Shown: in pieces, positions 33,901-45,900 of the stretch | Position numbering within the stretch: the stretch's first letter is position 1 | How the letters are laid out: each line of letters opens with the position of its first letter | Source: Spisula solida | Taxonomy: Eukaryota > Mollusca > Bivalvia > Venerida > Mactridae | Assembly: GCA_947247005.1 (NCBI GenBank) | Contig: OX365953.1 | Span: forward strand, 7,383,001-7,447,000 | Reading direction: 5' to 3' | DNA length: 64,000 bases | Notes under the pieces: model-generated | Told to the model about the DNA's origin: nothing | The model's database searches: none | The model's input: the letters and a program-made list of their open reading frames with translations, nothing else | Translations under genes and position numbers: made by a program

Positions 33901-36900
33901 GTTTTTAAAGTTTTCGCGAAGCCTGATATGGTCCAATCAGGATACCGCATTGAAAATCGGGTAGGCTTCGTATGGAACATGGCGTCTATTGTGCAGATCA
34001 TTCGTCCCAAATGCCAACATGCGACCGCATTACGAACCTTCCGCGTTCTATCGGATGAAGTCACTTTTTCTAAAGTCGCTTTAAGTTTCTTCATTCTGAA
34101 GATTTTCATTCTTAAACTCTATCCAACATAAATGTTTGTGTCAAAAAATGTTTTCAGATGTTTCTAATACTATAAAGTACATTACTTTTGTCATCTGCAA
34201 TTTGTGTCAACTTTCTTTAGGATCATACATGTATATGTTGGTTTGTCAACCCTTATGTTTTCTTGTCTGGTTGGAGCAAAATCATGAGAGTAGCATGTAA
34301 CCATTTTTATAGATACTTTTAGATTATTTGCATCATATTTACAGTAGAACCTCATTTGTTCAAACTCTTCAGTACTGAAAATGATTTGTAGATAAGAAAG
34401 TACATATGCGCCTGGTCACAAGAAAGTGTATTCTGACCTCCCCTTTCCGTGCCAATGAAGGCCTAACAGTAAAATTAAGACATAGCTATAATACTGAAAT
34501 GATTTTTTTTGAAATAGCTCTTTCATTGCTATGAAGTAAATAGTTTGGACCCTGGTCTGGCTATGTGAAACTCATTTTGGTCGACTGAACCCATACTGGT
34601 TGCATAATACTGAAGATGTCATAAAGGCATATTTTCTTCTGACATGACATAGCTCATATATATTTTCATTTGTTGATATAAACTAGACTAGTGATAAAAA
34701 TACTTTGTAAAAGACAGAAAGTCTGTATAAGTCTGACATTACTATTATAAAATGCAAAACCAGCATTAAATACTGAACATATTTAGTATATTCATGTTTG
34801 TGTTTCTTTAATACGCTCTAATCTGAGCACAGTGTTTTGACAGCATCCTGTCCGTCAATATTATGTCAACTAAACAGACCTGCAGTACTAAATTTCCAGA
34901 ACAAATTCGAACAAAACCCTTGTACAGTTGAATGTATTTGTAAGTCAAAATATCAAATGTGCTTTCAGTCAGAATAACAGTCATCTAGAATGATCTGAAA
35001 TCAAATATGAAGCTAGATATACATATCATTTACACAGATATATCATCTTAAGCCACCACAAATTCATGACTGGTTTCCCGGCAGGCAAAAAAAAAAAACA
35101 AAAAAAAAAAACCCAAAGCCTACCCTACCTAACTTTTTTCAGACCGTTACCCTAAACACACAATTTTTTTTTTTTGGCCTCAGTCATATATGGATGAGAC
35201 AGTATAAGACGTCCACTTAAAACTATTCAATCTCATTTTTTATGCCCCCCCTATCGATAGATGGGGAGGCATATAGTGATTCACCTGTCCGTTCGTCCGT
35301 CCGTCCTGGTTAACCCAAATTGACCGTTTCTTCTAGCATCATTATGGCTTGCTACAAAGCTTCCAAACTTGCATGGATGTTGTATATGAACACTCTCCAC
35401 ACACCTGTATCACCTGACCCCTTTTGACCTTCACCTTGACCTAATTTTGGACTTAGACTTATTTATGGACAAGGCTTCCACAGGGGGCATAAGCGTTTAT
35501 TGAACGCAGTCTTGTTTTACTCATAACATATTCTTATTATCAGATTGTAATGGAATAACATGAAGTTATTGAATATACTGGTATTTTATAGTTGTTCAAA
35601 TCCAATACATTGTCGATGATGAATCTTTTGTAGATTGGATATTTCAAACTAGTAAGGCCAAACATAATAAAATATTGTTAGTTTCCCCTTCCCTACCTAC
35701 CCTAGCAAAAACTTCCTTACCCCAAACATTTTTTTTGACCCTCTGAATTTTTTTTAAAAAAATATGAAAAGTTTGGTACAAGAGTACGAAACCCAACCCC
35801 TAATTGGCAAGGGGGTTGGAAAGAGGAAACAAAAATTTTTTTTTGCCTTATCATATGATATGTCAGTCTTTGTTTATTGTTCATACAGTTGATACTGTTA
35901 CAAATTGCTCAGGTGTAAATAGTCTGACACTGTTTCCAAATTTTGCTAATGTCAGGTTTTGTATAAATCCCTTTTAAAGCTTGCTGGACCTTAACTAACC
36001 CCTGATAGATAAGATCAAAATCTTAGATGGATCATGGTACAATTGTATGATAATAGGGAGCAATATTATAGGGGGCTAGATAATAGGGAGCCAGATTATG
36101 GACCACAGGTGATACGGCCAAGTTAATTATATCAAATGTTTGTTTCTTTGCAGGTTCTTCCTCAGGCTTTTAAGAACTAAAAAATTCTTGTGGATATCTT
36201 TATTAAGCACAAACCTCACAATCTCAAAAGAAATCAGGTTTTTGGGTCCCAGGGTTCGCACATGCCTGTTTATAAAAACAATCCGGGGTACATACATTTA
36301 ATGATTTTACGACGCTCAGTTTGTTCCTAAGCAAAATGTTGTTGTAACGAATATCTCAGAAATCTGAATTGATACAAAGAGCATTTTAAAACATTTGTCT
36401 GCATAAAATGCTGATAGTATTCGAGTATATAAAATAAAATTCACTTGTCCCGGACAACTAAACAAGTGCTAATTTCGCAGATTGTTGATGCTATGTGCTT
36501 TTATATGATAAAATATTGCTTATTCATTAGAAACACGCTTTCTCCAGAGGTGGTATTTAATATTGATCTTACTTGACTTAAGGATCAAGACAACTAATCA
36601 GTTCACATCATATCAAACTCTTGGCCAGGAACAGGCGAAATGATTGGCTGTCTTTATTCTCCAATAAAATAAGATCATAGCTGGATGGTTGGAAGACTGA
36701 ACAGTAATTAAGCATGTATGAGTAGTTAGCTCACATCTTAGACTATATTTATCGTAAATTTATAGTCTCTACTTCAGCAGTATATCTGGCAAGACACTGC
36801 AGCTGTGTTTAAAATGCCATCCTGTGTATAATGACTCCCTGGTCAGCCCAAGTCTGTATTGTTGCTATTTGTCCTTATTAAGCAAGATTAAAAATGGGAA

Positions 36901-39900
36901 AGCCATGTGCGGCTGCGTATAAGTAAGCTGCTTAAATACTGATAGAAAATATGATCTTAAAACATGTTTAACCATGGGAGTCAATGTTTGGAGACGTCAC
37001 AAGTATGCGTTTATAAAAATGTATGGACAATGGTTAAAGGTGCTGCCTCACAGATTGGGCTAAATTTTTTGTATATCTTGATTTTCCAATCCAACCAAGT
37101 ATTGATGTAATGGAAAGCTACTGACAGTTGCTTTATGAAAGATTTGGTGCAAATAAGCAATTTTAACCACTCTCGATATCGCCCACTGAGTATTTTATTC
37201 TTGAAAAAAGCGCCAAGTTTCCTTCCAATATGCTTTGTGAATTATGTAATTCACACGTGATCAAACTGTAACATCAACAAACTACAGCGTAAACATCAGT
37301 GAGGTATTTGGTTCGTTTTTCGATTCATTTTCATCAAATGCGAACAAAGTTCAGCCAATTTAAGTATAAGTAGTGTTAATTTTAAAGGGTATTAATACCC
37401 TATAGAATTTTTGATGTAGAAATACTAAATAACTACAAAATGCCGAAGTTTCTCAAGTTATTTTAGAGGTCAGTGTGGTTGTTTATGGAATATACATGCA
37501 ACTATACCAAAATTATGCGAGTATTCGACAATTTCATTTTATTTTTGCAAAACACCAATATGTGAGGCAGTCCCTTTAAGATATTGCATTGATTTGGCCA
37601 TGTGTTCAGGCGGCATGCAATGCAGTATCTGACCACATTTAACCGAGACTCCAAGTATGTGCTTATTCAAGTCTAAATTAGTAACAAGTCTCAGTTCAAT
37701 GTGGTTTACTTATAACTGTATTTGTGACCAATCAAGAATGTGTTTCCATTTAAACAGACATATTATTACGGATATAGACATTGAAGATAAAACTTGACAG
37801 AAATTAATTCTCGGTAACCATTGGTTGGATTTTTTTTAACTTAAGTTTGACTGAGAATCATTGGCCATTAAGTTGTGCATATAAATTGGCAGCATGTTCT
37901 GTTTCAATCAGATTGCAGCATGTTGTTATGGTGGGTGATGGTATATTACTTTTGTGGCAGACGTCAGGAAGTTAGGGTTGGATGTTAGAGTTATGGCCCT
38001 TTGTGGTGTCATACATTTTTGTATCAAAACCACTTCTAATTTGTCCTTTGATAGACAAACGGGAACTGGTTAAAATATGTGATTGCTTTGTTAAGGTGAC
38101 CACTAAACACAGGTTTCAGAAATAGACTATATATATTTCAGTGGTCCCACTTAAGCTTCTGAACCTGAAGGGTCATTTTGATACTTTTGACTAAATTTTA
38201 CCATTTTCTAGGCAAAATACCCACGATTTTAAGAGAAATTGACCCAACAGACCAAAATCTTGAGGGTCAAAATTTTGCTTTTTTTTAAATTTCAAGGGTC
38301 AAAACCCCTACTCCCAAATCAAATGGAACCCCTGTATTTAATGAATCTATTTGTGTATTTTAGTTGAAGTTGTAAGAATGAACGGTGAAGCTACAGAGGA
38401 AAATATGAACGGAGAGAAAGAAGAACAGACGGACGGAGAGAAGGAGAAACAAGCAGATAAAGATGGAGAGAAGGAAAGTGATGAGAACAAAGAACAGGAA
38501 GTTGTTCTGATACAGGATACCGGCTTTAATGTAACCATTGTTTGTCCCGGCGTGGACGAGTTTGAGCTTCCGGTAAGATCTTTTTCTAGCTTTTGTTGTT
38601 TTGTTTGATCGTAAGTGCATGGTCAACTGGTCATTTTAACTTTTCCCTGCCAGATAAAGACCAATAATCTCTGATTTAGAGGGATTTTAATTTTTTTTTA
38701 ATGTTTAATGCTTAATTTATTTCTATCACATAAATTTTCATGCTAAACGTAATAATATTTTCAAAAAATGGTCTCTTGATTCCATTTTTGGCCTAATGGT
38801 TGGGAGTCATCATGATAATTTGTGCCATTCTAGTTTATGGCTTTGGTTTTGTACCAAGGTGCTCCTTAGAAGTATGACATCTTATGTACTTCATATCGTG
38901 AACTTCCGGAGTCAGTCCCACCAAAAATGACATTTCAGTCAAATTTATAGCCGTTTATAGGTTTATTGTTCTCTGTAAAAACAGCAAGTACTGCAACTAA
39001 ACATGAGTATAAAAAACACCAAACTACTGTTAAATTACATGAACTTAGTTATTGTATGAATATTGGCATTAACAGGTTTGGATAGTAACTTTGAACTTTA
39101 CCAAATTTTGACCAAAATGCTGCTAATTTCCTAAAATAGATAAACAAACACTTGTGTGGATGGGGGTCAATTATACCAGTGAATACTCAATAATATAAAT
39201 GATGAATGTTTTAGGTGAGTTCGATGGAGCTGGTTCAGGAGATACATCAGGTGTTGATGGATAGAGAAGATACATGTCATAGAACTTGTTTCTCTCTACA
39301 ACTAGACGGACAGACGCTCGATAACTTCGCTGAATTAAAGAGTATTGAAGGATTAAAGGAAGGATCAGTTATAAAAGTTGTCGAAGGTAAGTCGGTCTTA
39401 CACTAGTTGAGCATTTTCTAAGGTAAGTCGGTCTTACACTAGTTGAGCATTTTCTAAGGTAAGTCGGTCTTACACTAGTTGAGCATTTTCGAAGGTAAGT
39501 CGGTCTTACGTTCACAATTTGAGCGTTGTTTAGGAGAAGTGGATCTTACACTAGTTAAGTGGTAGCAGAGTGTCCTTCGTCTGAGAATTCTTATGTTTGT
39601 GGGTATAAGTCCCGTCAGGGGTATGGTTGAATTTTTGCTTGCACAAACATATTTGTGTGAATACTGGTTTGTAACCCAGGAGTAGCCATGGTTGGTGTGC
39701 TGGATTTATAACCCGGGTGATCCAGGTTCAATTCCCAGTCACTGCAGGTCACACCCTTCTGTTTTAAGCAGTGGTCCTACATGAAATCATGCTACAATAG
39801 AAAGTACATACTTTCCTGCACAAAATGAAGGTTATTTGATGAAAAAATTCAAAGTATTGACTAAGTTATGGCCATTTGAAATTTCATTATTAGCTGTATT

Positions 39901-42900
39901 TTAACAATAGAATCGAAAAATATTGTAGTTTTGCTGTAGGGATGACCGTTTTTTCAGGATAAGGCTTTATGCCTCAGTAGGAGTCTGGACCCTTGAATTT
40001 GACAACCATGTAAATTTTTTCTCAATATATGGCTTGATACTGGTGCAAGGGTTCTGTCGAGTTTGGAACTTTCTGTTTAATTAAATGCACTCACATACAT
40101 GTAAATGTTGTATTAAATCTAGAAATTCCTTTTAATTTTAGAACTTTTGTATATGAACTTTCTGCCTATTTTAATCACTATCATTTTGTTGTTTTTAGAG
40201 CCATACACGATAAGGGAAGCTCGTATACATCTTAGACACATTCGTGACCTTCTCAAATCTGTCGACCCAGGAGATGCGTACGCAGGTGTCGACTGCAACT
40301 CTGTATCGTTCCTCAATATTATCACAGCTGGAGATATTCTAGGTGAGTTTTTGTTTGCTATACATTGTGTTCATGAAGTCTGTATTTACTGTATTATAAA
40401 ATCTACCAAGAAGTGAAACCATATGTTCTTTATATTAATAAATATTTATAAATTCTTGATTTTTCTCCCATTTTGTTGCAGTTCGTTTTCATAATATTTT
40501 GTCTTCTGAAATTATTTTTAAAAATATTTATTTTGTGGTGAAGAATTGTCAGAGTATATATATCTCTTTCTATCTCTTTCTAAATAATAATGTTGTCCCC
40601 AGATTTTTAATGCCTCTCAGCCAAGACATGTACAGTCCCCACTCGATAGGAAATGTTTGCTGAGCAGATGTTTTAATGAGTAACCCAGTAGAAATTGGAG
40701 ACATTTTCCAGTCCCTTTAAAAGAGTCAGATGACCATTATTTGCCATCTACAGGGTGTTAAAATAATTTGTTCTCAAAATTTTAATTCATACTTAATTTT
40801 ATCTGAGCCATGTATGCAGTGTACAATTTCAATGTGTTATACAAATATCTGTATTTAATACTCTAAGATTAGAGCAGTGGTAGAACACTCTGGAACTCTG
40901 AAAATTGTACATTCTTCAGACTTTCTACTGGGCCCTACTTTTCCCTACTATTTTGATGCCCTATAGATATAATTATACCCCCAGATACATAGTATATGGG
41001 GGCTATATTGGAGTCATGCTTGTGGTTGTTTGGTTGGTCTGTTGGTTGGTTGGTTGGTCCGTATAATTTTGTCCACACTATTTCTCTGTAACCATTGGTC
41101 GGATTTAAAAAAACTTTGTATGAATGATCAGTACCAAGTATAGTTGTGCATATCGTCGGCACACGTTGGTCGGCTCAATTTTAAGGTAGTTATGGCCCTT
41201 TGTTTTTAGCTCACCTGTCACAAAGTGACAGGGTGAGCTTTTGTGATCACTCTTCGTCCGTCGTCCGTCCGTCGTCCGTCCACAATTTGTTTGTGTAGAC
41301 ACTAGAGGTCACAATTTTGGCCTAATCTTTATGAAACTTGGTCACAATGATCATCTCAACAAAATCTAGGCCAAGTTCGATTTTGGGTCATCTGGCGTCA
41401 AAAACAAGGTCACAATGTCAATTGACATTTTCCTGAGGGTCGTGGGTTCAAACCCCACTGGAACCATAATTATTTTTTTAAGTGTTTAGGTATTGTTCTG
41501 TCTTTATAGCATGTATTTGTACAGTTATATGGAGGAAATATTTTGTTTAAATTATAGGTCAGATCATAGAAAAACCCTGTGTAGTCACCAGAGGTTACAA
41601 TTTCGACTTAATCTTTATGAAATTTGGTCCTAATAATCATCTCAACACAATCTAGGTTAAGTTTGATATTAATTAAGTCATCTGGGGTCAAACGCTAGGT
41701 CACATGGTCAAATCATACAAAAACTTGCAATAGAGGCTGGATTTCCCTAAATTTTATTCAGAAAATGTGTAGGATCACCATAGGGGTGTGCATGCACTAG
41801 TATGACAGGTGAGCGACCTAAAGGGCCCTCTTGTTTACACTTATACATTTTGTCCGCGCTATTTCTCTGTAACCAATGGTTGGATTTCAACATAACTTTG
41901 CATGAATGATCAGTACCAAGTCTAGTTGTGCATAGCATAGGCACACATTGGTCGGATCAATTTTAAGGTAGTTATGGCCCTTTGTTTTTTTACACTTATA
42001 AATTTTGTCCACGCTATTTCTCTGTAACTATTGGTCAGATTTTAACAAAATTTTGTATGAATGATCGGTACCAAGTCTAGTTGTGCATATTTTCGGCACA
42101 CGTTAGTCTGATTAATTTTAAGGTAGTTATGGCCCTTTGTTTTTTTATACTTAAGAATTTTGTACGCGCTATTTCTCTGTAACCATTGGTCGGATTTAGA
42201 CAAAATTATGTATGAATGATCAATACCAAGTCTAGTTGTGCATATTGTCGGCACACACTGGTCTGATTTATTTAAGGTAGTTATGGCCCTTTGTTTTTTT
42301 ACACTTATAAATTTTGTCCCCGCTATTTCTCTGTAACCATTGGTCGGATTTTAGGGAAATTTTGTATGAATGATCAGTACCAAGTCTAGTTGTGCATATT
42401 GTTGGCACACGTTGGTTGGATCAACTTTAAGGTAGTTATAGCCCTTTGTTTTTTTACACTTATGAATTTTGTCAGCGCTATTTCTCTGTAACCGATGGTT
42501 GGATTTCAAAGAAATTTTGCATGAATGATCACTTAATTCAGTAACAAGTCTAGTTGGGCATATCGAAGGGACACATTGGTCTTTTCAATTTTAAGGGAGT
42601 TATAGTCCTTTGTTATTTTATGCTAAATATACTGTCGGTGCTATTTCTCAGCATCCAATTGTCGGATTTCAATGAAACTTTGCATGACCAATCAGTATCA
42701 AGTTTAGTTGTGCATATTCGACTGTGTTAAGCAGTTTCTGGGGGTATTCATCACATTCAGTGATATTTCTTGTTTCAGTGGAAATATAAATCATGCATTT
42801 TTGGGCTCGCTACGCTCTAGAAACTTTTACATTGAGAACAAACTTTTTTGACACCCTGTATAATATGTTCTATAATGATGGATGTTTTATGATTTGGATT

Positions 42901-45900
42901 ACAGAGAAGAAGGCATATAAACCCGACTCCTTGGATTGTACACCTCCGGATTATATCTTGCCCGGTAGCAAGGAACGACCACTCCTACCTCTACATCCAA
43001 ATATCAAAGAATTAAAGGTACAATATATATTATCTGCATCCTAAGTAATTCCTATAAAAATTCAAAATATCAAAGAATTAATGGTACAATACATATATTA
43101 GCATCCTAAGTAATTCCTATAAAAAATTCCAAATATCAAAGAATTAATGGTACAATACATATATTAGCATCCTAAGTAATTCCTATAAAAAATTCCAAAT
43201 ATCAAAGAATTAATGGTACAATACATATATTAGCATCCTAAGTAATTCCTATAAAAAATTCCAAATATCAAAGAATTAATGGTACAATACATATATTAGC
43301 ATCCTAAGTAATTCCTATAAAAAAATCCAAATATCAAAGAATTAATGGTACAATACATATATCTGCATCCTAAGTAATTCCTATAAGGATTCTAAGTAGT
43401 TAGCAACTATCATAGTCAGGGTTCCCACGGTTAGGGAAAAGTCAGGGAAAAATTATTTTTTTTCAAGGTCAGGGAAAAGTCAGAGAATTTTGAAATTAGT
43501 CAGGGAAATCCAGAAATTTACCAAAAGTCAGGGAATTTTTCATTGAAGCTGTCGATAAGTGTCCTTTCCTATGAAGTAATACTTAAGACTGAAAAAAAAT
43601 CCTCGCCCGCTATGCTCGCTCGCTATGCTTGCTCGGAATCATTCTACATTATAATAACTTTATGTCAATCAACAGTCTTAAAATCTGCTACCTTAAACTT
43701 TCTTGTTCCATATAAAGCAAATTTATCCTCATTTTCTCTATTTTATTGCCATATTTTGTTTGAACAAAAAGATGCTATGTCGCCCAATTGCTCTAAAAAG
43801 TCAGGGAAACTGCTCTGTGGTCAGGGAAAAATCAGGGAAAAGTCAGGGAATTTTGTCTTGGAAAGTTTGTGGGGACCCTGATAGTGGGATTCAAACTTAC
43901 ACTGTATGGCGCCATCACCTATGTTTTGGCCCTAGCAATGATAAGTACTAATGCACTAGACCACTCGGCTTACACAACCACTGAAAACAGGCAAGGCAAT
44001 GTGCATATATTGATTTTGTGCTGGAGGGATAGAACTGACAAAGTTTGTCTGTGCTTGTTCTCCATAACCGCTAGTCTGATTTCAATGAAACTTCACATGA
44101 ATGGTTGGTACTAGGCGTTTTTGTGCATATTGTCGGGAATTTTAGGTTTGATGATTTTAGATTGAATTATTGCCCTTTGTTGGAGAGGTACATTGTAAAC
44201 CCTTCTAGTTACTGTAAAGTCATTATTATTCACGGTTGATTAATTTTCTTGGATGAACTGAAATTAATTTTGTGAAATTAAATCCCCTCGAATATTTGAC
44301 CTCAAAATATGTTAAAAGAAATTTGTTTTCATTATTTTAAATCCACAAATTTAAGAAACCACTTTACTACTATTCTACTAAATTCCATGAAATTTTATAC
44401 CTGCAAAAATTAATGATTTTTACAGTAGATGCAGACTTTCACTGACCTATATCATGTTTTCAGAGTCCCTCCTGTTTGAAGGTACTTACATTGAGCGGTT
44501 GGAATCCTCCACCTGGAAACAGAAAAATGCACGGTATGTATTCAATGACAAAACCCTCCGTCTTAAAATGTAAAACAACATAAAAATTGGCTATCAATTG
44601 TAGCATTTTGTTCCTGTGTACTGTAAATCACTTTTTTTTGCTAGAGTTTATTTTCGCTAATATTCGCAAGGATGTTGACATGCTAAATCATTATTCTCGT
44701 GTAACATCTCAATCTGAGCTCAATCTCAACTCAAATTTTGTCACTGATTGTTTGAGATAGTTTCCATGCGAAATTATACTGTAACTCTAAATTGGTACAA
44801 CAATACAGAAACATTATTCTGAGTTTATAACAGTAAAATTTAGAGAGCTCGAGCTTCCTAGTGATCTCAAATTCAGACTCGGATTTGAGCAAAACCTCAA
44901 TTTGAGTTGAGATTTCTACTTGAGATGCTTCGGGAGATCGGGCCTGGAATAGACGCTGGTAATGAACTTGCATGCCATGTATCAGAAATTAAAATCAGTT
45001 GATCGGAGAAGTATACAGTAAATACACATAGGTTTTCTGTCAAAATATTTTCTACATACAGTGTGCTGTAGCATATTATTGCATGCCCCCCACCCCCTGA
45101 TATGTCACTGTAAACATAACAAAAATGCCAATGTTGTTAATTGAGTTCTCTTTAATGTCTTGATTTATACATATTTTTATGCCCCCGTGTCGATAGCCCC
45201 TTACATTGTCAAAGCCTTGTAACACTAACCAACACTTTAACCAAAGACCTAAATACACACAGATTGGACACTTAATTGAAAACGGGGAGAAAATGCAAAA
45301 TGACATGCAGCAGATGCTGATATTTTGCATGATCGTTTTGTTTGTCATCCTTTTTTCATGATCAAAATCTCATTTTGAAGAACTAGGTTTCTCAGTGCCC
45401 CAGCTAGACGTTAATAGCAGGGCGCAACGCCCTGCTGCCCTTTTCCTGCGCCCTGCTGTGCCCTTTTGTTGTCAAATCCGCCCTGCCCTTTTTAATTTCT
45501 TATGTGTGTAAAAAAACTGGGTCAATCGAGTAATAAACAACTTGACAAGTTGTATATTAATCAAATACGTCAATCATCCATAAAACACTCTTAAATTGAT
45601 AACATCATAGGCGGGGCTTGTCATCTGCAACGGCTATCAACCAATGAGATCGTGTCTCACGTTCACGCATAATCAACGTGTGAATAGCTAATTGGCATTT
45701 ATCCGAGTGAATTAGATCACAGATTGTCCGTGAATTTGACCAAGTCAAGTAAAAAACTTAGAGGGCACTTGTCAATTTCAACAGAAATGTTTAACATAAG
45801 TTACAGTAATGATGAACTCATTCTTAAATTTCGAAGTTTTAATAACGCACATTTTTTCTCAGGATCTTGCGGGGAAATAAACGCGCGCTATTAAATCACT

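Noticed and set aside
38347..38626. Ser/Phe-rich minus-strand ORFs
   Set aside because: They are antisense shadows of the Glu/Lys-rich CLU exon 2.
39676..39750. Functional tRNA-Ile gene
   Set aside because: A and B boxes fit but stem pairing is poor and similar tRNA-like units recur nearby. SINE or pseudo-tRNA is more likely.
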